A stretch of 64,000 nt of DNA, from the NCBI RefSeq assembly GCF_036227125.1, contig NZ_CP109435.1, forward strand, positions 5,580,001 to 5,644,000, read 5' to 3'. Below the pieces are notes generated by a model that was not told the origin of the DNA, did not search any database, and worked only from the letters and a program-made list of their open reading frames with translations. The translations under genes and the position numbers were made by a program. The stretch's first letter is position 1; each line of letters starts with the position of its first letter. Shown here piece by piece: positions 16,697 to 25,624 of the stretch. The stretch comes from Streptomyces sp. NBC_01485. Its GTDB lineage: Bacteria; Actinomycetota; Actinomycetes; Streptomycetales; Streptomycetaceae.

Positions 16697-18514
16697 ATGA
16701 GCAAGACCACGACCACCGGCGAGACGACCCCGCCCGTCACCCCCGACGACCAGGACCCCGTCACCCCCGACGACCAGGATCCCGTCACCCCCGACGACCA
16801 GGATCCCGGAGCGGCCGGCGACCAGGATCTCGGCGCGGCCGGCTCCCAACTGTCCACCGCGCCCGTGGAGTCGCTCTCCACCGCGCCCGGTCTGGGCGTG
16901 ACCGGCTGGGCCCGCTGGTACTGGCGTCAGCTCACCTCCATGCGGGTCGCGCTGCTCCTGCTCCTGCTGCTGGCGCTCGGCGCGATCCCCGGCTCGCTGA
17001 TCCCGCAGTCCGGCACCGACGAGACGAAGGTCGCCGACTTCCGCCAGGCCCACGAGACGCTCGGCCCGGTCTACGAGAAGCTCGGCCTCTTCCACGTCTA
17101 CAGCTCGGTGTGGTTCTCCTCGATCTACATCCTGCTGTTCGTCTCCCTCATCGGCTGCATCGTGCCGCGCACCTGGCAGTTCGTGGGCCAGTTGCGCAGC
17201 CGCCCGCCGGGTGCGCCCAGGCGTCTGACCCGGCTGCCCGCCTACACGACGTGGCAGACGCGGGCGGAGCCCGAGGAGGTCCGCGAGGCGGCCCTCACCC
17301 TCCTCAAGAAGCGCCGCTTCCGCGCCCACCTCGCCGGGGACGCCGTCGCCGCCGAGAAGGGCTACCTCCGCGAGGTCGGCAACCTGGCCTTCCACATCGC
17401 GCTGATCGTGATGCTGACCGCCTTCGCCTGGGGCCAGCTCTTCAAGACCGAGGGCAACAAACTGGTCGTCGAGGGCGACGGCTTCTCCAACACCCTCATC
17501 TCCTACGACGACTTCAAGTCCGGCACCCTCTTCGACACCGGCGACCTGACGCCGTTCAGCTTCACCCTGGACAAGTTCACCGGCACGTACGAGACGAGCG
17601 GCCCCAACAAGGGCACCCCGCGCACCTACCAGGCGGCCATCACCTACAGCGTGGGCGCGTACGGCAAGGACCGGAAGACCCTCGTCAAGGTCAACCACCC
17701 GCTGGAGATCGGCGACTCCAAGGTCTACCTAACGGCCCACGGCTACGCACCCCTCGTGACCGTCCGCGACGGCAAGGGCGACGTCGTCTACCACGACGCC
17801 GTACCGCTGCTGCCGCTGGACTCCAACGTCACCTCCTCCGGCGTCATCAAGGTCCTCGACGGTTACAGGAACGCGCAGGGCACCGGCGAACAGCTCGCCT
17901 TCCAGGCCGCGTTCCTGCCGACGTACACCAAGGGCAACGAGGTCTCCTCCACCTTCCCGGCCCTGCTGAACCCCGTACTGAACCTCACGCCCTACCACGG
18001 CGATCTCGGCGTCGACTCGGGCATCCCGCAGAGCGTGTACCAGCTCGACCGGACCCATATGAAGGGGTTCAAGGGCGTCAAGGGCGCGCAGGTGCGGGAG
18101 AACCTCAAGCCCGGCGAGACCCTGACCCTGCCGAACGGCGCTGGCTCGATCACCTACGACGGCACCAGCGAGTGGGCCAACTTCCAGGTCACCCAGCAGC
18201 CCGCGAGCGGCTGGGCGCTCGGCGGCTCGGTCGCCGCGATCTTCGGCCTGGCCGGCTCCCTGTTCATCCAGCGCCGCCGGGTGTGGGTGCGCGCGGTGAA
18301 GGGTGCCGACGGGGTGACGGTCGTCGAGATGGCCGGGCTCGGCCGCAGCGAGTCCGCCAAGGTGCCCGAGGAACTCGGCGACCTCGCCGGAATCCTGTAC
18401 GACCGCACCCCCGGCCCCCCTCAAGACCCTGACACCCCTGAAACCTCTGACACCCCTGACATCCCTGACACCCGCGACCCTCAAGCCGTACCTGCCGAAG
18501 GGGCTGAGCAGTGA
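16697..18514 (+). CDS. resB: Cytochrome c biogenesis protein ResB
   Basis: 605 residues. After an acidic head comes the family start 'GWARWYWRQLTSMRVALLLL' with the first membrane helix and 'LGAIPGSLIPQSG', further helices ('FSSIYILLFVSLIGCIVPRT', 'LAFHIALIVMLTAFAW'), a large extracytoplasmic domain, and a last helix near 'GSVAAIFGLAGSLFIQRRRV'. With CcsB it forms the haem-handling synthase of system II. The first 40 residues are a DDQDPVTP repeat and are probably not structural. Stop overlaps the ccsB start (GTGA). Confidence 0.95.
   Translation: MSKTTTTGETTPPVTPDDQDPVTPDDQDPVTPDDQDPGAAGDQDLGAAGSQLSTAPVESLSTAPGLGVTGWARWYWRQLTSMRVALLLLLLLALGAIPGSLIPQSGTDETKVADFRQAHETLGPVYEKLGLFHVYSSVWFSSIYILLFVSLIGCIVPRTWQFVGQLRSRPPGAPRRLTRLPAYTTWQTRAEPEEVREAALTLLKKRRFRAHLAGDAVAAEKGYLREVGNLAFHIALIVMLTAFAWGQLFKTEGNKLVVEGDGFSNTLISYDDFKSGTLFDTGDLTPFSFTLDKFTGTYETSGPNKGTPRTYQAAITYSVGAYGKDRKTLVKVNHPLEIGDSKVYLTAHGYAPLVTVRDGKGDVVYHDAVPLLPLDSNVTSSGVIKVLDGYRNAQGTGEQLAFQAAFLPTYTKGNEVSSTFPALLNPVLNLTPYHGDLGVDSGIPQSVYQLDRTHMKGFKGVKGAQVRENLKPGETLTLPNGAGSITYDGTSEWANFQVTQQPASGWALGGSVAAIFGLAGSLFIQRRRVWVRAVKGADGVTVVEMAGLGRSESAKVPEELGDLAGILYDRTPGPPQDPDTPETSDTPDIPDTRDPQAVPAEGAEQ
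16736..16807. repeat. 24-bp tandem repeat at the 5' end of resB
   Basis: Three copies of a 24-bp unit encode V-T-P-D-D-Q-D-P repeats in the cytoplasmic head of ResB. The unit keeps frame. Confidence 0.85.
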
Positions 18515-19602
18515 CTCTCGCCGCCGCCACCAACGAAAGCCTCGCGAGCATCAGCAACACGCTGATCTACTCCGCGATGGCCGTCTACACCCTGGCCTTC
18601 TTCGCCTACATCGCCGAATGGCTCCTCGGCAGCCGCAGCAAGGTCGGCCGCACCGCCGCCGCGCTCACCGCCGAGGCGAAGGCCAAGACCGGTGCCAAGG
18701 GCGGCCCGGCCGTCACCGTGCAGCAGAACGGCGGTACGGCCGTCCTGGAGCGCCCGCAGGTCGTCGTACGCTCCGCGTCCGGCTCGCGCGACGTGCCCGA
18801 CGGGCCGGGCGCGCACGGCGGTGACGTGCAGGGCGACATGTACGGCCGGATCGCGATCTCCCTCACGGTCCTCGCGTTCCTCGTCGAGCTGGCGGGCGTC
18901 ATCGCCCGCGCGGCCTCGGTGGAACGGGCCCCGTGGGGCAACATGTACGAGTTCAACATCACCTTCTCCACGGTGGCCGTCGGCGTCTACCTGAGCCTGC
19001 TGGCGCTGCGGAAGAACGTGCGCTGGCTCGGCCTGTTCCTCATCACCTCGGTCCTGCTCGACCTGGGCCTCGCGGTCACCGTCCTCTACACGGCGAGCGA
19101 CCAGCTCGTCCCGGCGCTGCACTCGTACTGGCTGTACATCCACGTCTCCACCGCGATCTTCTGCGGTGCGGTGTTCTACGTCGGCGCGGTCACCACGATC
19201 CTGTACCTGTTCAAGGACGCCTACGAGAACAAGCTCGCGACCGGCGGCAAGCCCGGAAAGTTCGCGAACTCCGTCCTGGACCGGCTGCCCGCCTCCGCCT
19301 CCCTCGACAAGTTCGCCTACCGGGTCAACGCGGCGGCCTTCCCGCTCTGGACGTTCACGATCATCGCGGGCGCGATCTGGGCGGGCGACGCGTGGGGCCG
19401 CTACTGGGGCTGGGACCCCAAGGAGACCTGGGCGTTCATCACCTGGGTCGGCTACGCCTGCTACCTGCACGCCCGCGCCACGGCCGGCTGGAAGGGCCGC
19501 AAGGCCGCCTACCTCGCCCTGATCGCCTTCGGCTGCTGGCTGTTCAACTACTACGGCGTCAACATCTTCGTCACCGGCAAGCACTCGTACGCGGGCGTGT
19601 GA
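18511..19602 (+). CDS. ccsB: Cytochrome c biogenesis protein CcsB (CcsA/ResC family)
   Basis: 363 residues from the GTG at 18511. Multi-spanning, with the haem-binding WWD-type segment 'GRYWGWDPKETWAFITWVGY' and flanking histidines ('HSYWLYIHVSTAIFCG', 'CYLHARATAGW'). It exports haem and, with ResB, attaches it to apocytochrome c. An extra loop of about 60 residues after the first helix (residues 45-105) carries a low-complexity Ala/Gly segment. Last gene of the operon, converging on the next gene with a seven-base gap. Confidence 0.95.
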   Translation: MTLAAATNESLASISNTLIYSAMAVYTLAFFAYIAEWLLGSRSKVGRTAAALTAEAKAKTGAKGGPAVTVQQNGGTAVLERPQVVVRSASGSRDVPDGPGAHGGDVQGDMYGRIAISLTVLAFLVELAGVIARAASVERAPWGNMYEFNITFSTVAVGVYLSLLALRKNVRWLGLFLITSVLLDLGLAVTVLYTASDQLVPALHSYWLYIHVSTAIFCGAVFYVGAVTTILYLFKDAYENKLATGGKPGKFANSVLDRLPASASLDKFAYRVNAAAFPLWTFTIIAGAIWAGDAWGRYWGWDPKETWAFITWVGYACYLHARATAGWKGRKAAYLALIAFGCWLFNYYGVNIFVTGKHSYAGV

Positions 19603-19609
19603 CCGACGC

Positions 19610-21175
19610 CTAGGAAGGCGGCAGGCACTCGTTCGCCGGGGGTTTGCCCTCCGGCCAGGCGATGCGGACGAAGCGGGAGCCGCCGTCGGCGTGGAGTTCG
19701 ACGATCGGGACGGCCTTGTCGTACGGGTTGCCGTGTACGTCCAGGCAGATCCAGCCGCTCGCGCCGTCCACCCGCAGCGATCCCTTGACCTGGGGCCACT
19801 GCAGGCCGACGTCCGCGAGGGGCGGGACGGTGCCGCCGTCGGGGGTGGCCTCGCGGATGCCGTGGACGGCCAGCGTCAACGCGTCGTAGGCGATGATCAG
19901 TTGGCCGTCCTCCAGGTCGACCGTGCCGATCGGGCCGACGGGTTCGCGGCCGGCGCGGGCGAGGAGGTCGGTGAGAACCTTCGCGTCCGCCGCCGAACCG
20001 CCCGGCCCCGCCGGGGACTTCGTCCAGGCGTCCGGGTGGGCGAGGGCGGTGTAGCGGACGGAGAGGTTGTGGGTGAGGGCCGTGCGGTCCAGTTTCTTGT
20101 CGCCGGACAGGTATGAGCCCTCGTCGCCGGTCAGCACCGTGAACTTCCGCTTCTGGCAGCCACGGGTGCCGAGCGCGTTGATGAACTGCCGCAACTGCGT
20201 GTGGCGGCCGGCGAAAAGGATCGTGTCGGTGTCCGCCGAGGTGTCGCACACCAGGTGGGTGATCTGCCGGAAGGTGTTCGCCGTCGTCCCTTCCTGGGTG
20301 CGGTCGGCGGGCGGGGTGAACGGCTGCGGCTCGTAGGGCGAGCCCTTGAGCAGCGCGGCGAACGACGTCTGGAGCGTCCGCGTGTACGGGTCGCCCGGCT
20401 TGTCGTACACCAGCAGCGCGCGGCCCGCGTCGACCTTGGCGAACGAGGCGAGGGCGCGGGCCTCGTCGGTGTTGGTGGGGGCGGCCCGGGCCAGCCCGGG
20501 GAGGGGGTCCTTGCCGTGCTGCCCGTTGGCGAGGTCGTCGGCGGTGATGGACGCGCCGACCACCGGGATGCCCCGCTTGGTCAGTTCGGCCACGGCCTTC
20601 TTGTTGTTGTCGGTGCTCTGGCCGACCCCGGCGACCGCGCGCAGCCGGTCGGCGGACTTCGTCATCCGCTCCAACTGGTCGACCATCGCCTCCCAGTGGT
20701 CGCTGGTGGCACCGGGGTTGGCGAGGACGAGGCGGATTGCCGGGGCCTGCCCGTTGGAGGTGTGGTTGGCCTGCCACTGCGCCAAGTAGGCACCCTGGAG
20801 CTCGTGTTGGATGTCGCTGAGGGTGGAGGGGGTGGAGGCGGTGTACGGGAGCATCAGCGCGACCGTGACGTAACTGCCCGCCTTGAGACGGTCGTTCTCC
20901 CGGTCGATGGCCTTCACCGCGTCCCGCAGTTGGGCATGCCCGAAGTCGTACGCGCCGGTGGCGACGCCCACGCACTCGTCACTGCCGGCCGGCCGGGCCA
21001 CCCCCGGCCCGCACGTCCGGTCCTCGTCGGTCACCGTCCGCACGGCGAAGAACAGACCGGCCACCACGGCGGCCGTGACCAGCAGTGCCAGATAGCGGTG
21101 GAGGCGGATCTCCCAGACCTCCCGCAGCCACCGCACCAGCGCGCCTCTGTCCCCGTTCCCGCCCCCGCCGGCCAT
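19610..21175 (-). CDS. Membrane-anchored Leu/Ile/Val-type solute-binding protein
   Basis: 521 residues from the ATG at 21175. A cytoplasmic head of about 35 residues (with 'ALVRWLREVWEIRLHRYLAL') precedes one membrane helix ('LLVTAAVVAGLFFAVRTV'). The outside part is a type I periplasmic-binding fold: 'YVTVALMLPYTAS', 'AIRLVLANPGATSDHWEAMV', 'AGRALLVYDKPGDPYTRTLQ', 'LIIAYDALTLAVHGI'. There is no lipobox and no transporter genes nearby, so it is more likely a receptor than an ABC-importer component. The start overlaps the stop of the ATPase gene (TGATG), so the two proteins probably work together. Confidence 0.82.
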   Translation of the reverse strand: MAGGGGNGDRGALVRWLREVWEIRLHRYLALLVTAAVVAGLFFAVRTVTDEDRTCGPGVARPAGSDECVGVATGAYDFGHAQLRDAVKAIDRENDRLKAGSYVTVALMLPYTASTPSTLSDIQHELQGAYLAQWQANHTSNGQAPAIRLVLANPGATSDHWEAMVDQLERMTKSADRLRAVAGVGQSTDNNKKAVAELTKRGIPVVGASITADDLANGQHGKDPLPGLARAAPTNTDEARALASFAKVDAGRALLVYDKPGDPYTRTLQTSFAALLKGSPYEPQPFTPPADRTQEGTTANTFRQITHLVCDTSADTDTILFAGRHTQLRQFINALGTRGCQKRKFTVLTGDEGSYLSGDKKLDRTALTHNLSVRYTALAHPDAWTKSPAGPGGSAADAKVLTDLLARAGREPVGPIGTVDLEDGQLIIAYDALTLAVHGIREATPDGGTVPPLADVGLQWPQVKGSLRVDGASGWICLDVHGNPYDKAVPIVELHADGGSRFVRIAWPEGKPPANECLPPS

Positions 21176-23370
21176 CACGCCACCCCGTCCCCGTCGTCGC
21201 CGTCCCCGTCCCCGTCGCCCGGTCCGTTCCCGTCTCCGTCTCCGTCGGCAGAACCCTCTTCCGTCGGTGTGCGCAGGGGGCGGCCCGCGCGGGCGTCGCG
21301 GGGCCAGGACTGGGAGGCCGCGAAGAGCAGCGCGCCCCCGGCGGGCCGCAGGTCGGAGAGTTGCAGCAGTTCGAACTCCAGCCGCCCGCACACCTTCGGG
21401 TCCGGCAGTACGAGCGGGTCGCTCACCTGCCACACCGCGTGCAGCAGCCGCCGTATCCGCAGGTGGAGGGCGGTGTTCACGCCGTCCGGCGGCTGCTGGG
21501 CGGCGTCCGTGCGGCCCAGCGCGATGGCCGCGCGGCGGTCGTCGTGGCCGTCGGAGTCGCGGCCCTCGGCGTCGTGGGCGTGGAAGTAGGGCGCGGACGC
21601 CAGGAAGCGGAGGGTGTCCAGCCAGGTGCGGGTGCGCAGGGTGGTGAACGTGTCCCGCAGGTGGGCCACCGCGCCGGCCGTGTCGCCGAGGGCCAGCTCG
21701 TGGTAGAGGCGGAAGGCGTCGACACCGGGGTTCGGGGTCCGGAAGCCGAGGCCGGTCGCGAAGTGGGCGATCATCGTCTCGTGCACCTCGCGCCACTTGG
21801 CGTGGTCGGGGTGGCGGTGGTGCAGGCGGAGCAGCAGCAGGGTGCGGATGAAGGGGTCGCCGACGAACTGGCCCGGCTCGGCCGCGAGCCCCTCCTCGGC
21901 GAGCCGCGCCCGCAGCGACCGTACGCCCGACGCGCCGAAGTCGTCCGGGAGACCGGCGTGCGCGAGGGCGACGGCGGAGTCGTGGTCGTGGGCGGCGGCG
22001 AGGACCGTCAGCTCGTCGAGCCGGTCGGCGGGGACCAGTCGGCGCAGCAGTTCGGCGTAGGCGGGACGGCCGTCGTCGGCCTGCCCCTCCTCCATCTTCA
22101 CCTTCGCGATGAGCAGCCGCCCCAACGAGGCCGCCTTGTCCGGGTGTTGCCGGGCGGCGGTGGCGAGCAGGACGATGCCGAGCGGGTTGCCGCCGGTCAA
22201 CCGGTGGGTGGCGTGCGGGAGTTGGGGCGGCAACTCGGTGTCGTAGCAGACCGCGCCGACCATGTGCAGGGTGTCGTCGGGGGAGAGCGGCGGCAGCGGT
22301 ACGAGCAGCGCGCGGGAGGAGGGCGAGGTGCCCGGCTCCCAGTGCGTGGTCCGGGCGACGTCCGGGAGTTCGCGGCGGACGGCGTCCCCCAGCGCGGGAT
22401 GGTTGGTGCCGCGGACCGTCGCCACCCAGATGACCTGGTCGGTGACGCCGTCGGCCCGGTCGCGCAGGACGGCGTCCAGCAGCCCGGGGCCGGGCCCCAG
22501 GCGCGCGTTGTCGAGCAGGACGAGCGGCCGGCCCAGGCGCGTCAGATGCGAGCCGATCCCCGAGTAGGCGTCGGCAAGGTCGGCGAGCAGCGCCCGTACC
22601 AGCCAGCGTTCGGCGTGCTCGCGCGAGGTGCCGCCGGCCCGGAAGTTCCCGGCGAGCAGCAGCAGTCCGCGCTTGGCGTTGCCGCCCGCGTTCGGATACG
22701 CGCGGTACCAGGTGGCCGGCCGCTGCTCCTTGCGGTGCGTGACCCCCTCGGACAGCGCCTCCAAGGTGGCCTCGACGGTCGCCGCGACGAACGGATCCTC
22801 GCTGCTGGCCGCCGCGATCACCTTCGACGCGACCTTGGCCGCCCACCGCCCGGCCAGCGTGAACCGCGTGGCCCGTTCGTTCAGCAGCAGGATCCGTACC
22901 AGTTCGCGCCGGATGCGGTCCGAGTCGGTCCGGCCGCTCCAGTCGCTCGCCCGGACCGCGACCAGCCCCGCCGTCAGACGAGGGAAGGTGAGCTGCCCGG
23001 CCGCCTTCACGGGCTCGGTCAACTGCTCGGCGACCACCAGCAGCGCCTGCCACACGGGCGACCAGGACTCGGGGCTCTCCTCGTGCGGCGGCCCCGCGAA
23101 CTGCTCGTCCTCGCAGTCGACCAACGCGACCGGAGTGCGCCGCCGGGCCTCACCCCGCCGGTTGTGCCCGGTGTACGCCTCCCACAGCTCACCGAGCACC
23201 GCGCTCTTGCCCACGCCCCGGCCGCCCGACAGCACCAACAGGGGCGGGCCCGCGGGGTGTTCGGGTCTCTGCGCGTGCAGCTCGTAGGGACGGATCCCCA
23301 CAAGTCGCGGCACGAGACCGGCGGGCTCGACGTCGAACAACGCTCCACGCCCGTACAACCGTCCGTACAC
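21175..23370 (-). CDS. P-loop ATPase paired with the anchored binding protein
   Basis: 731 residues. An N-terminal head 'MYGRLYGRGALFDVEPAGLV' is followed by Walker A 'LVLSGGRGVGKSAVLGELWE', a Walker-B-like strand 'GRPLVLLDNARLGPGPGLLD' and a sensor strand 'TDQVIWVATVRGTNH'. This resembles the AAA/STAND class. The C-terminal half is helical with no recognised DNA-binding domain, and it ends in an acidic Gly/Asp repeat (GDGDGDGD). No membrane helix. Coupled to the binding-protein gene. I recall similar pairs in other streptomycetes annotated only as ATP/GTP-binding protein plus substrate-binding protein; function unknown. Confidence 0.78.
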   Translation of the reverse strand: MYGRLYGRGALFDVEPAGLVPRLVGIRPYELHAQRPEHPAGPPLLVLSGGRGVGKSAVLGELWEAYTGHNRRGEARRRTPVALVDCEDEQFAGPPHEESPESWSPVWQALLVVAEQLTEPVKAAGQLTFPRLTAGLVAVRASDWSGRTDSDRIRRELVRILLLNERATRFTLAGRWAAKVASKVIAAASSEDPFVAATVEATLEALSEGVTHRKEQRPATWYRAYPNAGGNAKRGLLLLAGNFRAGGTSREHAERWLVRALLADLADAYSGIGSHLTRLGRPLVLLDNARLGPGPGLLDAVLRDRADGVTDQVIWVATVRGTNHPALGDAVRRELPDVARTTHWEPGTSPSSRALLVPLPPLSPDDTLHMVGAVCYDTELPPQLPHATHRLTGGNPLGIVLLATAARQHPDKAASLGRLLIAKVKMEEGQADDGRPAYAELLRRLVPADRLDELTVLAAAHDHDSAVALAHAGLPDDFGASGVRSLRARLAEEGLAAEPGQFVGDPFIRTLLLLRLHHRHPDHAKWREVHETMIAHFATGLGFRTPNPGVDAFRLYHELALGDTAGAVAHLRDTFTTLRTRTWLDTLRFLASAPYFHAHDAEGRDSDGHDDRRAAIALGRTDAAQQPPDGVNTALHLRIRRLLHAVWQVSDPLVLPDPKVCGRLEFELLQLSDLRPAGGALLFAASQSWPRDARAGRPLRTPTEEGSADGDGDGNGPGDGDGDGDDGDGVA
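21186..21245. repeat. 6-bp CCGTCC-type repeat, 3' end of the ATPase gene
   Basis: Hexamer repeats encode the acidic D-G tail of the ATPase and keep frame. Confidence 0.7.
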
Positions 23371-23783
23371 CGCGCACCTCCCCCAGGGCCGGGTCCCAAC
23401 GCAAGGGTAAGGAGGGGGAGTTGCTATGTGCCAGATCGCATGGTGTCCGTTGGGTCACGAAAGTGCCGGAACGAGCAGAAGTGCACCGCCGGTCCCGGGT
23501 GGCGGGCGAGTGAGGGCCTGGTGACGAGGCGGCGGAGGCGCGAGAAGGCATGGCCCTCAGTCGCCGGTCGCTCGCCGGGTCGGTCGCCGGTCCGCCGTCG
23601 GTCGGTCGCCGGTCGGTCGCCGGTCGGTCGCCGGTCCGCCGTCGGTCGGTCGCCGGTCGGTCGCCGGTCCGCCGTCGGTCGGTCGTCGGTCCGTGGCCGG
23701 TCCGTCGTCGGTCCGCCGTCGGTCCAGGGCGCTGAAACCGGCGTGAAACCGCGTTGAATGCGCCCTGCCGCAACCTCTGTCGC
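23371..23783. other. 413-bp divergent intergenic region
   Basis: It separates the minus-strand ATPase from the plus-strand ABC exporter. Bases 23371-23565 show no gene; 23569-23735 is a tandem repeat described separately. No clear ribosome site precedes the ABC gene. Confidence 0.5.
23569..23735. repeat. Long GTCGGTCGCCG-type tandem repeat
   Basis: About 165 bp of interleaved GGTCGCCGGTC and CGTCGGTC words forming a higher-order unit of about 50 bp (a block starting GGTCCGCCGTCGGTCGGTCG recurs). It lies between divergent genes and is open in several frames, which gives spurious Arg/Ser-rich ORFs. Confidence 0.85.
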
Positions 23784-24836
23784 ATGACGACAACGACCGA
23801 CGAACTCGCGATCTCGGCCACCGGGCTGCGCAAGGCCTACGGGGACAAGACGGTCCTCGACGGCATCGGCCTTGCGGTGCCCGCCGGTACCGTCTTCTCC
23901 CTGCTCGGCCCGAACGGCGCGGGCAAGACCACCGCCGTCAAGATCCTCTCCACCCTCGTCACCGCCGACGCCGGGAACCTGCGTGTCGGCGGCCACGACC
24001 TCGCCGTCGACCCGCAGGCGGTCCGCGCCGCGATCGGCGTCACCGGCCAGTTCTCCGCCGTCGACGGCCTGATCACCGGCGAGGAGAACATGCTCCTCAT
24101 GGCGGACCTGCACCACCTGTCCAGGCAGGAGGGCCGCCGCGCCGCCGCCGAACTCCTTGCGCGCTTCGACCTCACCGAGGCCGCGAAGAAGCCCGCCTCC
24201 ACCTACTCCGGCGGCATGAAGCGCCGCCTCGACCTCGCCATGACGCTGGTCGGCGACCCGCGGATCATCTTCCTCGACGAGCCGACCACCGGCCTCGACC
24301 CGCGCAGCCGCCACAACATGTGGGGCATCATCCGCGAGCTCGTCTCCGACGGGGTGACCGTCTTCCTCACCACCCAGTACCTGGAGGAGGCCGACGAACT
24401 CGCCGACCGCATCGCGGTGTTGAACGACGGCAAGCTCGTCGCCGAGGGCACCGCCGAGGAGCTGAAGCGGATCGTCCCGGGCGGGCACGTCCGGCTCCGC
24501 TTCACCGACCCGGCCGCCTACCAGTCGGCCGCCGTCGCCCTGCGCGAGGTCACCCTCCCCCACGCTCGGCTTCGCTCGCGCGGGGGGACCCCCACCGACG
24601 AGTCGCTGTCGCTGAGCATCCCCAGCGACGGCAGCCAGCGCGAGCTGCGCTCCATCCTCGACTGGCTGGACTCGGCCGGCGTCGAGGCGGACGAGCTGAC
24701 CGTGCACACCCCCGACCTCGACGACGTGTTCTTCGCCCTGACCGGCCCCACCGCCAACGTGCCCGACCAGCCCAGCCAGCCCGACCAGCCCAGCCGGCCC
24801 ACCCGGCCCAGCCAGTCCAAGGAGAACGTCCGATGA
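23784..24836 (+). CDS. Drug-exporter ABC ATPase (DrrA family)
   Basis: 350 residues from the ATG at 23784. Walker A 'LLGPNGAGKTTAVKI', signature 'TYSGGMKRRLDLAMTLVGDP', Walker B 'RIIFLDEPTTGLDPRSR' and H-loop region 'VFLTTQYLEEADELADRIAV' are all intact. The DrrA-type C-terminal domain follows. Two oddities: a short palindromic repeat is inserted in frame at 24555-24594, and the C-terminus is a P-D-Q-P-S-Q repeat. Coupled by ATGA to the permease gene; together they should form a DrrAB-type exporter. Substrate unknown. Confidence 0.93.
   Translation: MTTTTDELAISATGLRKAYGDKTVLDGIGLAVPAGTVFSLLGPNGAGKTTAVKILSTLVTADAGNLRVGGHDLAVDPQAVRAAIGVTGQFSAVDGLITGEENMLLMADLHHLSRQEGRRAAAELLARFDLTEAAKKPASTYSGGMKRRLDLAMTLVGDPRIIFLDEPTTGLDPRSRHNMWGIIRELVSDGVTVFLTTQYLEEADELADRIAVLNDGKLVAEGTAEELKRIVPGGHVRLRFTDPAAYQSAAVALREVTLPHARLRSRGGTPTDESLSLSIPSDGSQRELRSILDWLDSAGVEADELTVHTPDLDDVFFALTGPTANVPDQPSQPDQPSRPTRPSQSKENVR
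24555..24594. repeat. Palindromic REP-like element inside the DrrA gene
   Basis: A CCCCCACGCTCGGCTTCGCT / CGCGCGGGGGGACCCCCA hairpin-forming element. I recall close variants dispersed through Streptomyces genomes. Here it sits in frame and adds about 13 residues (HARLRSRGGTPT) between two parts of the C-terminal domain. Confidence 0.65.
24757..24830. repeat. Tandem repeat at the 3' end of the DrrA gene
   Basis: CCCGACCAGCCCAGCCAG-type units encode the P-D-Q-P-S-Q tail. Confidence 0.7.
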
Positions 24837-25624
24837 GCGCCCTCTCCCTCGCCGTCCGCGACTCGTCCACGATGCTGCGCCGCAACCTGCTGCACGTGCG
24901 CCGCTACCCGTCCATGACGCTGAATCTGCTGCTCACGCCGATCATGCTGCTGCTGCTCTTCGTCTACATCTTCGGCGACGTGATGAGCGCGGGCATCGGT
25001 GGTAGCAGCGCCGACCGCTCCGACTACATCGCCTATATCGTGCCGGGCCTGCTGATGATGACGATCGGCAGCACCGTGATCGGGTCCGCGGTGTCCGTCT
25101 CCATGGACATGACCGAGGGCCTCATCGCCCGCTTCCGTACGATGGCGATCTACCGGGGCTCTCTGCTCGTCGGGCACGTCGTCGGCGGCGTGCTACAGGT
25201 ACTCGCCAGCCTGGTCCTCGTCGGGGCCGTCGCCGTGGCCATCGGCTTCCGGTCCACGGACGCCACGGCCCTGGAGTGGCTGGCGGCGTTCGGGCTGCTC
25301 GCGCTGTTCTCCCTGGCGCTCACCTGGATCGCGGTCGGGATGGGTCTGGCCAGCCCGAACCCCGAGGCGGCCAGCAACATGGCCATGCCGCTGATCCTTC
25401 TCCCGCTCATCTCCAGCGCCTTCATCCCGGCCGACACGATGCCGGGCTGGTTCCAGCCGATCGCCGAGTACCAGCCGTTCACGCCCGCCATCGAGACTCT
25501 CCGCGGGCTCCTCCTCGGCACCGAGATCGGCAACAACGGGTGGCTGGCCGTGGCCTGGTGCGTCGGCCTGTCCCTGCTCGGCCACCGCTGGTCGACAGCG
25601 TCGTTCAACCGCGATCCGAAGTAA
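24833..25624 (+). CDS. ABC-2 type permease (DrrB family)
   Basis: 263 residues from the ATG at 24833, overlapping the ATPase stop. Six membrane helices are visible, with the family segments 'YPSMTLNLLLTPIMLLLLFV', 'DYIAYIVPGLLMMTIG' and 'LPLISSAFIPADTMPGWFQP'. It forms the membrane part of the exporter encoded with the upstream ATPase. Its 3' end overlaps the convergent regulator gene by 20 bases. Confidence 0.93.
   Translation: MSALSLAVRDSSTMLRRNLLHVRRYPSMTLNLLLTPIMLLLLFVYIFGDVMSAGIGGSSADRSDYIAYIVPGLLMMTIGSTVIGSAVSVSMDMTEGLIARFRTMAIYRGSLLVGHVVGGVLQVLASLVLVGAVAVAIGFRSTDATALEWLAAFGLLALFSLALTWIAVGMGLASPNPEAASNMAMPLILLPLISSAFIPADTMPGWFQPIAEYQPFTPAIETLRGLLLGTEIGNNGWLAVAWCVGLSLLGHRWSTASFNRDPK

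Noticed and set aside
23569..23735. Arg/Ser-rich ORFs across the intergenic repeat
   Set aside because: Open in several frames on both strands only because the repeat lacks stop codons; no ribosome site.
19610..25624. Solute-binding protein as a part of the DrrAB transporter
   Set aside because: DrrAB is an exporter type on the opposite strand with its own promoter region; exporters do not use binding proteins.
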